Shown piece after piece: positions 26,925 to 39,789 of a stretch of DNA of 64,000 nt. A program made the translations under genes and the position numbers. Origin of the DNA: Eleginops maclovinus (taxonomy: Eukaryota; Chordata; Actinopteri; Perciformes; Eleginopidae); NCBI RefSeq assembly GCF_036324505.1, contig NC_086357.1:18354793-18418792 (forward strand), read 5' to 3'. The notes below the pieces were generated by a model. The model ran no database searches. It had not been told where the DNA came from and saw only the letters and a list, made by a program, of their open reading frames with translations. Numbering within the stretch: the first letter of the stretch is position 1; every line of letters begins with the position of its first letter.

Positions 26925-27920
26925 ACAGGTTTGCGTGTTGAATTGAAGCAGCAGCTGCTTACACTCTCTGTCCAAAGCGTTGGTTTGATCAGCTTTTTGA
27001 AAAAAAAAACTCTGCCGCAGTCACTCTGATTAACATTTCAATTTGTATTTGGGGACTAAAATCAGCTCTCCTTGTTAAAAATGCATGATTTTATAACAGC
27101 TCCATGATAACAATATTAACCCATTCAAACAAAGGCTCACATTTGCAATTACACCAATCAGGAGTGATATCAACGCGAGGGCATGCTGGCTCTGACTAAT
27201 GTATTCAGGTAACATCTCACTTTCTTTATCATGTTGATTTCAGGTGTTCACACTGAGTTGCCCTTTTGTGTTATTTGTGAATTTTACTTGAGTCGAAAAA
27301 TTGCCTCCGCCTCATACCTTTGTGCATGCCTGTGAGGCAGGGGTAAAACTAGTGGAGGTGATGAGGGCAGACAGATAGAGATGACGGTATAGGTGAGTGG
27401 TCCTCCATCAGTACCAGGTGATGAGTTTATGCGTCCTCACTCCCCTGAGGCCCCGGGGCCATGACCCCCCATCCGTCCCCTTACGCTCTCATTCATTTCA
27501 CTTTCATAAGCACCAGTAATAACTTCGCTCCAATGAAAGGGAAAGAGAGGAGGCCGAGACGCTTGTTAGGGAGAACTGGGATCTTCTTCCCGCCAAGGCA
27601 ATTGGTTGTGCTCTTGGAAAACACTGCAAGTGGATATATCATTTTCACCTTCTCATGTACACACACTGCTTTATGCAGCTGACACTCAAACAGATTGACA
27701 CATGCCTAAACATACACTTGCATGCACATAGACTGGCAGCACACACACTCACACACACTCACACAGTGGCTGCTGGACCGGGGGCTCTGTGCATTGTAAT
27801 ATGCTTGGGAGCCTGTACAGGGATTAGCAGCTCATTTCAGTGGCTGCACAGTTGGCCTTCACAGTCTCCCAGAGGAGGGAGACAGCTGTGCGGGGGTGCT
27901 GTTTGGAGAGCAGTTAGCAG

Positions 27921-27971
27921 TGTGTGTGTGTGTGGGTGTGTGTGTGTGTTGAGGGGCGGGGGGGGGGGGGG
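27921..27971 (+). repeat. TG repeat joined to a G-run
   Basis: An interrupted (TG)n tract (27921-27949) leads into GAGGGGC and then 14 consecutive G (27958-27971), followed by A and three more G. The G-rich part can in principle form a G-quadruplex on the + strand. It is also a likely site of length variation and sequencing error. Confidence 0.9.
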
Positions 27972-29689
27972 AGGGCAAGGCGTATACTTATCTGACACCA
28001 AGGGGCAAATTTGAGATGGTCCAAAACCAGCTTAACCAATACACACCATTGCACTTAACTGACACGGGACCATGCAGCTGACTCCCGTCCCTCAGAAGAC
28101 GTCCTATCATATTGCTCCTCACTTTAAACAAACTACAAGTTTGGGAGGATTTAGAAAGGCTTCAACACAGTCATGTGACAAGGCATGAACGCATGTGAGA
28201 GGATTTGTGATGATAAAAAAAAAAAAAAACAACTCAGAGATCCAAGCTTATTTTAAAGTCGGTTCAAGCTAATTTGAAAAGATAAAACACAAACATTGGT
28301 TTATTTTTTCAACAAAGTACTCAGGGCACACCAGGCCAAGACTTTGTTGTGATACTTGCATGTGAAACCACTAACTTTAATTACATTTTCCCCGGACAAA
28401 GCACTCTGGTGACTTCTGGTGATGGGATCCAGGTGGACCTTGTTATGAAAATGCGAGTAAGGTCTTGAGTGACGAGGGGTCATGTGAAGATGTGCCGCCG
28501 TAATCTTACACAAACCTGGCCTGGAAAGAAACAGCCGGTTTCTGCAGACGCCTAAACACAAATAAATATTTAAGTGGAAGTTAGCTCCTCTGTCAGCTGG
28601 AGACTTTGTTTCTTGACTTATGGCTTCTGAAGTGACGAGGTGTGAATTCTTGGATTTAATGACCTGCGCTTGAGCCTCTTTGGCTCTTTCTGCAGTCACT
28701 TTTTTCTGTTTATACAGCGTTTTTGCTCTATTTTTATTCCACGTCTGTTTTTAAAGCCACCCATCGGAGAAATCCAGCTGCAAAACTCTTTACCCTGATT
28801 AGAAATAAAGACGTTCAAACTTTTAACATACCAACATGTTTTTAGCGTCCATGGGCCCGGTTGTCATTGCTGCCATTAGTGAAAATGCTGATCATAGCGA
28901 CTTTGTTGTTACAGGTTAAGATTTCATGACTGCTGGTGGGCCGGCTTCCGGAATTCTCAAACGTCAACTGTCAGCTCCAAAGCAAACACGAGCGATCCAG
29001 GATGGAAAGGAAAAAGGAAACTGAGAACAAATCCGCTCCAAGAAAACCTCCAGAAGAGTAACACACTGTGACATGAGACAGGGACGCACTCCTCTAGTTA
29101 TTTCCCAGACGCTCTGAGTTTTACAAAAAAAGAAAAAGATCACACCAACTGATGTCACCCTCTGTAATTTTGCAGACAAAGAATCCTTTTGCTGTGTTGT
29201 ATCCATTCTATTATCCAGGGCGCCATGAACTGTTGTGGCATTTACATGAGAAATGGGACTGGTGGTGAGCCTGGGCTCCATCTCAGTTAGTTGTCTCTCT
29301 AATCCAATCTAGTGCAATGGTGTTGGCATTGCAGTACCAAGACGGCAGCAGTAGGGGTCTGCTTTGTGAAGGACCGAAGGGGGTTATAATTTTCAGACCC
29401 CCAAATCCGGAGAGGTCAATGGCTTTGCTTTGCTGGCTTCCTCTTACTGTGTCGACATGAGGCATGGAATCAAGTGGGATTTTGAATTGAAAGACGAGGC
29501 TAGCTTTGAATTACTTGAGATATGCAGACAGGAAATAATACAGGATAAAAAATCAAGTGAAGTTTTGTCCATTGATTGTGCACTTGTCTATTTGACAGTT
29601 TGGAACCTTCCTGTTTTTAACATCTGTCGAATTATAGATAAAAAACATAGACTGTAAAAACATCTGGAAATCTTACACTGGATGTATGT

Positions 29690-30062
29690 TTTTCTGAGCT
29701 ATTGTGTTGCTTAAAGTGGGAGGCTCAAGCTTTCGCCATCTTTGCAGTGCAAAGGCGAGCCCGGGTGTTGCATTAGAGCAGATTCTAATCATGCACAACT
29801 TTAAGCCTTATTGTGATCTAATCTGGGTTATACAAGAATTCCCAGTGGTCATGAATAGGGAAATTACTATTGAGACCATCTTTTTTTTTATGAGGCCTTA
29901 AACTTTTTTTTATACATGCTGAAGTTTGGAATTTTAACACTGGCCTCTATGGTGAACCACTTTTGGAGCCGGCCTCATGTGGCCATTTGAGGAACTGTTG
30001 TTTTTGGCACTTCCTTGTTGGCTTCTTTTCTAGCACTGGAGGTTGTTGCTTGAAAAAAAACC
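29690..30062 (+). mobile_element. Decayed teleost interspersed repeat
   Basis: The segment from GGAGCCGGCCTCATGTGGCC (about 29966) through TTTGAGGAACTGTTG, TTTTTGGCACTTCCTTGTTG and GGAGGTTGTTGCTTG to an A-run follows a motif order I recognise from a common fish repeat. Upstream, AGGCTCAAGCTTTCGCCATC resembles the head of the same type of element. The A8 run near 30053-30060 could be a retroposition tail. There is no coding capacity, and the family name is not assigned. The 5' end is approximate. Confidence 0.55.
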
Positions 30063-30344
30063 CATAAATATGTATTAAGTCCTTAGAGACAAAGTTAAGA
30101 TACAATTACTTGTTGCTATACCTCCACCCATTGTCCCCCTTCCCTCTTTCTACAGCACATCCTCAGCTGAGTTTAATGTTTGGGTGCTGGAGAGGTTTGA
30201 GAAGAGTCCCTGCCTCATTGTTCTGAACACAACAGCTGTGACCTAATGAGTGCTCACCCTTTGCCCAAGTCTGAGCTGCTTCCACTGCTGCCTCCTCATT
30301 GACCACATGACTATTGTCACCAAGGTATTCACTGGGTCTTAATG

Positions 30345-30490
30345 GTAAGACACACAAGAATGCAGCGGTGGCTGAGCCTTTGCCACCTCGAAGCGATGGT
30401 GGGAAAGCTCCTGAACTCAATTCCAACGGCTTATGTTTACCATGACAAACCACTAACCTATAGGTTCACTATAGTAATTTGGGGGAGAAC
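30345..30490 (+). mobile_element. Decayed, internally deleted teleost repeat
   Basis: GCAGCGGTGGCTGAGCCTTT, GCCACCTCGAAGCGATGGTG, CTCAATTCCAACGG and a later CTAACCTATAGGTTCACTAT / GTAATTTGGG segment follow the order of a high-copy fish repeat whose head reads GTGGCGCAGTGGTTAGCACTG and whose tail reads GGTTAATTGG..TCTAAATTG. The middle of the element is missing here. The fragment at 10003-10185 appears to be the tail of the same family on the opposite strand. Similarity is judged by eye and is weak. Confidence 0.4.
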
Positions 30491-33400
30491 CTCCCACACA
30501 CACCAACACAGACATCACCAATCTCTCTCCCTCCCTCTCTCTGCGGGTCTATAAAAATGCACTCTAACAGAAACTGGGTCCTCTGTGATCTTGGCGGCTG
30601 CAGTTTGTGTCAAGCTGAAAAGGAGCAAGACATGTGATGTAGTAGAAACCTGCAGTCTGACAGGGGAAGTTGGGATGTTGCCATAGCAATTGAGATGAAG
30701 CATCCATAATCTGAAACTCCATCGTTAGACAAATTTTTGTGGAACCATGCAAGTAAATGCATTTTACTTCCACACAAAGGCCATTTAGCTGGGACTGTAA
30801 ACAAGCTTTTTATGAATGAATTATTAACACAGATGTTGTGATTTTAGTTCATAGCGGCGGTTTAAAGACAGTGTCTAACATGACCATAAACCCTTCTTAC
30901 TGTGCTTTATTTTACATTCACTTCAGCTGAGTTATAGTTGTGTTACAATGCTAATCGTGTTTGGCTCCCATTTATCCTTGAGGACGGAAAGGAGCGCCTG
31001 TCAGCCGTCTTATATGCATACAAAGTGGTGTGCTTCTTTATTAAGGACTATACAAACACGACTGTATTACGAGTCGTGAGCAAAGATTGTGTTGAAGAGC
31101 CTGGAGCTACACGCCCTTAACCCCGGGAATAACACAGCATGGAGCTGTCATTCGAGTCAGGTATCATTATCGCGGCAGGTCTGACTTCTTAGTAAAGGCT
31201 GACAGCTTTATGATTTGCTTCACTTGTGCTATCAAGTAATTAAAAAGGAAGGAAGCCTTGGAAAAACTTGAACATGAAAAGCAGACAACTGAAGATGTAT
31301 TAGTGCATGCCAGTGTTATGATCTGTGCTGTAAATGGATGTCAAGACAATGAATTCATTGAAATCCCTTACATGAATCGGTTCTGTTACACTTACCTAAC
31401 AACATGCTTAAACTATATTCATAATCACCGAGATATTTTAATTAACCTTGCCGGTTTTCCATCACACCATCATAATTTAAGACCATGCTGTGGATTGTAT
31501 TCCAGTCATGTGTTCTCCATACATACTTATAATTAGCAGGGGCAAAAGTCAGGGTGTTTGACCCTCAACATGAACCTCAGGGAGAATAAGCTTGTTGAAA
31601 ACCAGACAGGCCAAATTCAAGATAACCTTTCCCCCCCTCGAGGTTTTTCCTGTGAGGTACTTCTCCCTGTCTCCTCCGCCCCTCGTCTCCTGGACATGCC
31701 ATGCAAAGTGAATGACAAGATATTAAAGCACTCCCTCATCAAGAATGAAAGGCGTACATTCTTTTTTTGCCTTCAAGCAGTCAATTATTTGACAAGTACA
31801 CATAATGAACAATGCAAGACTAGTCAGAATTTAATCAAAAGGCAGAGACAGGGGCTCAGTGCAGATGGGAAATGATTAACACAGTTAATCAAACATTCCA
31901 GCGTTAGGTTAAACATGGCAAGCCTATCCCATCATCGTGGAAAAAAAGGGATGGGATCTATTGCACATTTCCATTTTTCCATTTCCTTTTGCCTGAGGAA
32001 CTGTTATTGCATTTATTATGTTGACCCCTATTTATTCTGCCTCTCTCATGAAGGTATTTATGTTAGTCCTGACATCTCTGACTAATTTTCTCTCTTTGGG
32101 GAACTCTAATGCAGAAGAATTTGAGGAAGCTAGCTTTGAAGACAAATGCTGTCTAATCCAAGTGGTACTCCGGTAAAGGTTATTTGATTCCAAGATATCG
32201 TGACTGTGTAAAGTTTGGGGAAAAATCACCCACACAGAGTTTATAACACTCACTCTTCTATACGAGACACCTATCTTTCAGTCATAGTTTTTGTCTTTTG
32301 CATCAGATTTACCCCATATTAAAACAATCAAGACCTTAGGTATCTTATCACTGTTTCACACCGGCAGTGGTTAAAAGCGTAAACCATACATTTGAGTACA
32401 GTACTGTATTACAAATTATATTGCGTCTTTCTTTTCTTCTAAGTATGGCTTCTTTACAGATTTTATGCACAAAATAAGATCATCTTAAAAACATGAGATT
32501 TATAGATATAAATACACATTTTGTTTTATTTAATGGTATAGAAAAAAGTATCTTTGGACCATAAACAAAACATGTCATCTACACTTTGATGGATCGATAA
32601 TAATAATCCAAAAATACAAAGAGTCCTTTTATTTTAACATTAATACTTCCTACTGTACATCAGTGTATTGAATCTGTACAAATAAATCAGTAACTCCTGA
32701 AGTACAATTGAACGTATTGTGTTGTTTTGATAGTTAAGAAATAATGTGTTTTTTTGCAAACTACTCTCAGGTGTGCTGTAATATAACTTTTGTCAATCTT
32801 CAAAAAATATTACTTAATTTTGCAAACTCGAGGAAATTTAGAGCAACAACTATTGTTCCTTTCCCACTTTACCATGGAACAATAATTAGCTGTGATTACA
32901 AAGTATCTCTTGAGAAATTGGGACAGAACAATTTAGTTCATTGTCCTCAGAATATGAAGTTGCCCTTCCTTTCCCTGTGTCTTTTTCCCCCTATTGGATT
33001 CATCTGTTCCCCAGTGTGCCAGGAAGAACACACCATTAATCAAGAAAACTATTTGATTGGCTTGGAAAGATTTCATTCTAATTTGGCTTAATAAACAGTC
33101 ATCAAATGATTTGGACGAGTGCAATTCCAGTCCTATTAAAGGATGTGCTTTTTATATTGGCAGTATTTACATATGACCTTGCACATTTGCAAAAGCTTGT
33201 GCTTCTTGAGGCATGTGACTATAAACACACGTTTAAAAGAAAAAAGTAATCAGGGTTCAAGGAACAAGTTGTTTAGTCATATGAGCAAGTTTTGACAAAT
33301 TGGAAGACCTTCAGAGATTGTTGTTGACTCGGTAATAAGCATCTACAGCACTAGCCAGGCCATTTTTTATGCCTTGGTGAGCAGCCTCTGTATTTAGAAC

Positions 33401-36400
33401 AGTAATGTTTTATGGAAATAAGCTATATGTATTTAAAACTTATAATTGTGTTCTTTTATACTAGCACAAAGCAGTTACTTTTAAATTAGTTGAATTAATC
33501 GGAATGCAAAATTGAAGAGAGGAATGTCTGTCCACAATGATGAATGCTTAAGTGAGATTTTGCTTCAATTAAAATTTCAGGCAATTATTATAAAAGATTA
33601 TTGACCTCTAAAGGGACTGGTGAGGTCACATATTTTCCTCTGTCTTCGCAGGATAGTGTTCATCTTCATTAGAGAGAACAATTAAAGGCGTTTTTCCTCT
33701 CGTACTAGAGGGTATTAACGCAGACAGATTATCCTCTGCACACTTCACTAATAAAGTTGATTTATATTATTGTCTGTCCAGGTAGAGGCATATTTTGAAG
33801 CCTTGTCCTCTCCACACTGACCTGCTCCCCCTTTTTATCAGACTTTCTTTTCCTTACCAAATACAAAGGACGGGCATTTATGTTTTGGTTGCTGTGAGGT
33901 TGTTGTTGCTGACTGAAGGTCATTATGTAGGGCTCTATTGAGTTAATGAAGGACTCTGTTTATATATCCATAACTTAATCTATAGGACTGTTGAAAATAT
34001 TCTAAATTGGGTCATGATATGAAGCTAAATTAGAGAAGCAATTTTTTGTTTTTATTTATAACATCTGATTGACATTATATTGCTTCTGGCCTAAAATGTC
34101 TAAAGTCTTACACTCTCTCAGCTCTTTGGGAATATTCTGAGGATATATCAATTTTAAATCTGTGTAAGACAATTATAAAATAACAATGATGGGGAAAAAA
34201 ACGGTTAGCTTATTATTTCAGACTTCCTTAAAAAGATTATCACAGATGTTCTCTGCTGCTCCAAAACTCTAATTATAATATATCAACTTGATGGATTAAA
34301 ATTGTGATAGCATTGTGCTTGAGAGAAAACCTGTACTTTCAAATGTGTTTTGACCCTGAATAAATGGATCCTTCTTTCAACCCAGTCATTTCAGAGTATA
34401 CTTAGCATTCGCTTGGTTTACAGTGAAATGCCACATCTTTTGTGTGAAAAATGTGTCTACATTTACACAACACAGAGCACAACATGGCAAAGTGAAGCAA
34501 ATTGGAACCGTTGGCCTCTGCTGAACCTTATTACTTGTGACCATAGATCATTTTTTTATAGGTCACAAGTGAGGCACATCTGTTTCCACTTGGCTAAGTT
34601 TCCATACAGAACATTTGAATAGAGATTCTTCACCTATATCCGTTGCTCCACTATGCTTGTTTAAACCAACCAATGTGTGTCATACATCAAACCTCAGAAA
34701 GAGCAAAAGGTAATGTACCAGAGAGTGTATTTCTAAAAAAGGTTTGATTAAACAACACAGTTCAGAAAATTCTTTAGTGTTTACTCCATGATAGCATTTT
34801 TTTTTAAGGGATATGTTTATGTAGTGTGGTCTTGTAACACTCAACTTATTTGACAGTTGTGCAAGCCAGAGCCCAACATGCCCACACTGGACCTTGCCTT
34901 TTTCAAATTTGATCTCAAAGCCCCTCATGTGTTTGACTTCTTTTTAATTGCTTCCTGTCTGCTGGGTCAATTATAAGTCCTGGACTTTTTTAGGGGGGAC
35001 CGACTATGGCAGCATTTTAGGACAGACGGAGTGATTAAATAACTGAAATCTGAGCAGAACGATGAGATCACTCAATGGGACTTGATTTGATAATATTTTA
35101 CTTGGTGTGCAGAACACAACATAGACAGGAGTTGATTACGTGGACTGCCTTTCTTTTTGTTTAGTGAGGAAAAGACTTAGAAAAACCAACACAATCGTAC
35201 TCTTTTATCCATTATTGATTTTGAGTCAGGTTCATACAAATGTAAATACCCATCAAAATATGGGATTTGAGACAAAAGCTCAAAAGACCCACCAGTAATC
35301 AGAAAGCAAATTAAAAATGCATAAAAGGTGTTTAATTTACATATGGTAATCCATTCATTTTAATTAACTTAAAAATCCATATTTACAAGCAAGACTCGGA
35401 ACTGAATTTCAGTCCCGAGTTTAAAATGTAATATTATTTATAATCCGACACAGGAAGTTGGCCATCCTCAAACAGAACTTACACCAAAACTTTGTAAATA
35501 TTCTTAAACTTATAAAAAATATAATGTTTTATACAATGAGGCTGAGTTTTTATAAGTCTATGCAAACCATGTGACTTCCCTAAATAAGCTCAATGTCCAG
35601 TTCAACCAGTGCAGAAACATGGCTGCTGCGAGAGGAGCTGCTGAAGTGAAGTCAAACTTCACACTGCATGGTTGCTCATGGTTACATAAATATTAACCAA
35701 GTCTCCACTGTGTAGAGAGGCCTTCTTTGATTATGAGTCTACTCCGAGGGTTTGATATCCAAGGAGACCACTAGAGCCAGCTTGAGTAAATTGATGAGTG
35801 AATAGGGAGAGAGTCGGTGTAGTAGCGATGTGGCGGACTTTCGTTTGCTGAGGAACAGATCAAGCTGCTGGATTTCATGCAGACGATGCAGGGAAGGAAA
35901 CATCACTAGTCTGCAGTTTGCATACTTGAAGCTTCACTTTGAACTTATGTGGCTGGTAGAGATGTGAGAAAGAGAAAATAGAAAATGAAACCCTCTTGCA
36001 GAGTCCTTAAGATGAGTCTCTGCCTGCTCACAGCAATATTTAGTCAGCTTTGTGTTTAAATGATATGTTACAGGAGCAGTTCAACACGTTTTGTTTATTT
36101 TGGTCACGTCAATAAGTAAATGGCACAAACAAACTGTAGGTGTATATAGGTCAAGCCAAATGAAATTCAACAGAACTTTTAAAAAAGGTCAACAACTCTT
36201 AATGAACAACGATTGAGTGATCAATGTTAGACGTGGCTTTGTAAATTGTGCTCTGAAGCATATAACCTGGCCAAATCTTTGTCCGTCATCAGGCTAAAGG
36301 ACTCTTGATTTGTTGGGGGTGAGCAGCGGTCCTGTGACTGGTCATGTGTGCCTGAAATGTCAATCATGTGCAAATATTTTGGGAAGGAACCAATAAGCAT

Positions 36401-37470
36401 TGTTTGGTGAACAATTGAAGGTTAAGAAGCAGGCTCAGAGCCACATGGGAAATGGGGAGACATGTTTGCTCTCACCATGGATGACTGAGGTCTGTCTAAA
36501 GCATCTGCCATCATTTTCAACTGATATAACGACAGAAAAACACAGAGGTTAGATTTTGTTCTATCCTGCAAACACACAGTTGAATTTTTATATTTTGGGT
36601 TGAAATATTTATACTTCAGATTTTGCCGAACTTTCTGTTATTTTTTCACCTTTTGAGCTGCGTAAAAGAGCCAGCATTTATCTAGCACCATTTGGTGAGT
36701 GATTACGTGCAATATTGTGCCGCCTTTGCAAGACATGATTATATCACAGTTTATCATAAACACTTGCACATTAACAATTTATGTGTAACCGCTGTGACTC
36801 GTCAAAGAAATAACTGCAAAGGCCTGGCTTTGGCACACAAGGTGGCCTATAATTTACCAAACAGTTGTAATTACTGTGTGAATCAAACGGATATCTATGT
36901 CTTCACCTGCATATGTTTAATCTGCCTGTGAATTCTACAGTTCATTGATTTATGTTCATTCAGAGAATAGCAACACAAGTCTAATGCCCTCTGTTGACAA
37001 TCTAAGGAAGCAGATTCAAATGAATTCATGCAAAGGGCTGTTTAAGCTGTTCAACACTGCAGCCGTATACACCACATGTGTTTTTAGTCTGGGCTTATAA
37101 ATAAACATTTTCTCCACGTTTTATTACATCTGTTTTCTCTTTTTTTGTCCCGCAAAATAGATGGCTGTATTATTATGTAAAATTATGCTTATGAAAACAT
37201 AATTCTGCCCCTCTGCTGCATTCACCTTCACCTGGCAAGCATGACTCAACTTCACATTTCCACATTGTGGGTGAAAGACAGATTTTATTGAAGCCAGGTG
37301 TGTACCCACGTCCTGCCTGATAATGTTTCTGGACAGAATTCCTCAGCCAGATCATAACATGCCCTGAGTCTTCCCCAAATGCAAAAAGAAAACTGCACGT
37401 TATGTTTATGTCTAGATAGTCTGATTTAAAGATAGAGGCCCTAATGAAAATATTTTTTAAAATAACAGCA
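30491..37470. other. Intergenic non-coding sequence
   Basis: No supported gene. Plus-strand frames of 105 codons (31558-31875) and 115 codons (32744-33091) lack recognisable domains, and their base composition matches the surrounding non-coding DNA. A perfect 10-bp inverted repeat with an 18-nt loop lies at 34533-34570. Confidence 0.65.
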
Positions 37471-37544
37471 GCTTTGAAATGTGGATTTTCTTACTTTGAG
37501 ATTTTCTTACTTTGAGCTTTGAAATGTGGATTTTCTTACTTTGA
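37471..37544 (+). repeat. Tandem repeat of a 29-bp unit with a truncated middle copy
   Basis: A 29-bp unit (37471-37499, starting GCTTTGAAATGTGGATTTTC) is followed by the last 16 bp of the same unit (37500-37515) and then a second complete, identical unit (37516-37544). Identity is perfect, so the duplication is recent. The 95-codon minus-strand frame across it simply shows the repeat in translation. Confidence 0.95.
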
Positions 37545-38220
37545 GAAAAATATTTGAGTTTGGAGGGTTTAATATAATTTTGAATCCCATACTTATATTG
37601 CATAGACTGAACTGTAATCACCTGCATTGTAAAGTGAATATGAATGGTGGACCACCAACGTAACATGCAGCTACAGTAATGAGTCAAAGGGTCAAAGCCA
37701 CAGCAGCCTGACAAAAAATCTGCTTGACTGCCAAATGCTATCATGAATCATGTAGAAGGAAAGTGCAGGGAGAAAAAAAAAAAACACAACCACAATTGAG
37801 GAGAGACTTGGTTAGCAAAACTGTTTGGCACTACACACACACACACAATTGGCTCCACGCACCAGCAGCAGCTTGACCACCGCTGCCCGGGCCAGTGTGT
37901 TATCCTGTGGGGCCAGTTGAAGTGAGCAGGGGGGGCGAAAAAAAAGTCTTTCTATACTTCCATGTTCCTTTTTGAAGCTCGGTAGTATTACAGTAGAATA
38001 AGTCCTCTGTCATTGGTTGAATGGGCCGGACTGCCTACTGTGACAGAGCGTGGGCCTCTCATGCCCAAAAGGAAAGCAGTGATGCATTTCTAAGCAGAAA
38101 AAGGGGACAAATAGGAGAGGAATTATTGATAATCTTTTTGTATGACGTAGCTAAATCTTCTCTTAGGTTTAAGAAAAATACCTGAACTGAATTCTATCCG
38201 GCATGATAATAAGTCGATGT
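37545..38220. promoter_or_regulatory. Proximal upstream region of the promoter
   Basis: The last 700 bases before the CpG island hold an A-run near 37770, a short (CA)n near 37836-37850 and a TATGACGTAGC site at about 38140 that contains the CRE core TGACGT-A. I see no convincing TATA box, which fits a CpG-island promoter with dispersed initiation. Confidence 0.35.
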
Positions 38221-38682
38221 GATTAGTCTCCTGCTCAGAACTAGACTCCGAGTCAGCGCGGATGTGGAATCCATGTCAGGTTTTGGTGGAGTCCTCCGCT
38301 CAGACTGCTCCTGCAGACGGCAGCCTGCTCTGCACTGCACTGGCGCTGTTTACTGGAAGCCCGCTCCGCGCTGCTTCCACCAAGTGTCTGAACACTGTGA
38401 GCGGGATCTTTTCCAGAGACGAGCCGCTGAAACTTGTCTTCGCACTCAGAGGAGAGCTGGAGAACAGCGTCGGCGGTTAAAGTAGCGGAGAGCGGTGTTT
38501 TCCCCCAACAGACAACTGAAAGCCCCACACTGTCCCTCTCAGACACTCTTTTTTTATTCTAGTGGGTCCCCGAGCTCCGCTTCTTGTTTGTTGTCGCTGC
38601 TTCGGGAGGCACAGGAGAGCCGAGAATAGCCGAGCCGCTCAGAGGCGCAGATGAGTCAGGACTGAAGCGCACCTTTCTTGCC

Positions 38683-38742
38683 ATGGAAGTGTGTGTCCGG
38701 TGCAAGGGGATGTACAGGCTAAGAAGGGGACCTGCCGCCTGA
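38683..38742 (+). CDS. Upstream ORF in the leader (19 codons)
   Basis: This start has a good Kozak context (GCCATGG) and reads 19 residues, rich in Cys and Arg (beginning MEVCVRCKG), before TGA at 38740-38742. It lies in the predicted untranslated first exon and ends well before the donor. uORFs with strong starts normally reduce translation of the main frame. A functional peptide is not implied, and use of this ATG requires transcription to begin upstream of 38683. Confidence 0.4.
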   Translation: MEVCVRCKGMYRLRRGPAA

Positions 38743-38772
38743 GAGTCATCCTCTGTCCCAGATAAGGCGAGC

Positions 38773-38844
38773 ATGCCTCAGAGCTGCAGACTCAGTCTCT
38801 TCGCTGCAGAGGAGTTCCCATCAGACTGTCTTTCTACAATCTGA
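38773..38844 (+). CDS. Second upstream ORF in the leader (23 codons)
   Basis: ATG at 38773 opens a 23-residue frame (MPQSCRLSLF start) ending in TGA at 38842-38844, still inside exon 1. Its start context is GCGAGCATGC, moderate in strength. A still shorter frame of four codons starts at 38651. Together they make the leader rich in upstream starts. Confidence 0.35.
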   Translation: MPQSCRLSLFAAEEFPSDCLSTI

Positions 38845-39398
38845 CATTTTTACTTTTCACATCCCTTCTGACTTCATTTCAGCGTGTTTGGCGTCGCTGC
38901 TTTTCGAGAAAGGTACGTTTGCACCTTACTCTTATCGCCACTCAATTGGACACGGCTATTAAGTTGTTGGTGGAGTGTAAGAACTTTTCTTACGTCTTGC
39001 CTTTGTTTCCAGCACTCATTTTAAATAATATCTATACATTATTCAAGTCCTGCATTGTATTTTAACAAGGCCTACTTTTTAGAAGTTAAAAGGGTCAGAA
39101 TTCATTAGGTGGAAACTAACTTGGTTTGATCAATGGACACAGCTTCAAAACTGGGCACCTCTTTCTGTTGTAGTCATTTAAATGGTCTGAGATTTACCGT
39201 GGTAAATTGAAAAACGGTTAATCAAACATAACCAGATGTGGATTGATACGTTCGGCCGCCGAGTTTGGCTGAATGGAAACTATTATAAAAAGTGGGGAGC
39301 AGCGCATTTGTGTGACCCAGAACATGTAAAGCACCATTTAATTGGAATGTATGCCCCCATAGTTGAAGTGTAGTTGTTGGTGGTGCTGGTCACCCGAG

Positions 39399-39419
39399 TT
39401 TTTTTTTTTTTTTTTTTTT
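39399..39419 (+). repeat. Poly(T) run of 21
   Basis: Twenty-one consecutive T, about 490 bases inside intron 1. It may be the A-tail of an old antisense retroposon, but no recognisable element body follows. Confidence 0.9.
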
Positions 39420-39789
39420 GTAATCCATTGATAGTCCTGTTGGTCTGAATAGGGATTTATGCTGGAAGCTTTGACCTGAGAAGCGATGTCGGTGTGATTT
39501 TAGAGAGCATTCACAGGCTAATCCATTATAATTGGGGCCAGGCTATTTGTCCAAAGAAAGAAAACCAGTCAAGGCTCGCCCAGCAATGTTATAATTACTT
39601 TTTTTGCAAAACAGAGAGCTCGTGATGCAACAAGCGTATGTGTTGTGGAAATCAATCAAAGGGGAAAACAAAAACGAGAATGTGTAACAAATGCGTATTA
39701 TTTGGCTGCTTTGACTTAACTCGAAGCAAGCCTTCGCAGAGTAGCAGTAAAATTAGATCCTTTTACTGCACATGTATAATTTAGGCCCA

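Larger units (their letters stand above)
22961..29689. other. Intergenic non-coding sequence with simple repeats
   Basis: No supported gene. Frames of up to 132 codons, for example minus strand 28301-28699 and 25857-26243, lack recognisable motifs and splice context. Small repeats include a 16-bp tandem duplication (26893-26924), CA-rich tracts near 27738-27770, a TG/G-rich block (27921-27971) and a run of 15 A at 28215-28229. Around 24060-24275 there are several homeodomain-type cores that could belong to an enhancer. Confidence 0.6.
38221..38912 (+). other. CpG-island promoter and 5' UTR first exon
   Basis: I count about 28 CpG dinucleotides between 38221 and 38700 against roughly one per 100 bases in the flanks, so a CpG island marking a promoter is well supported. 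The transcribed part appears to end at 38912, where AAG|GTACGT gives a near-consensus 5' splice site. Exon 2 supplies a matching acceptor and start codon about 19.7 kb away. No frame stays open through the donor from a good start, so the exon is probably untranslated. The transcription start cannot be fixed; the left end given is the island edge. Frames of 70-97 codons occur on both strands inside it, as expected in GC-rich DNA. Confidence 0.6.

Noticed and set aside
38262..38480. 72-codon plus-strand frame inside the CpG island
   Set aside because: Competing frames of 88 and 97 codons overlap it on the two strands, it stops before the donor, and it may lie upstream of the transcription start.
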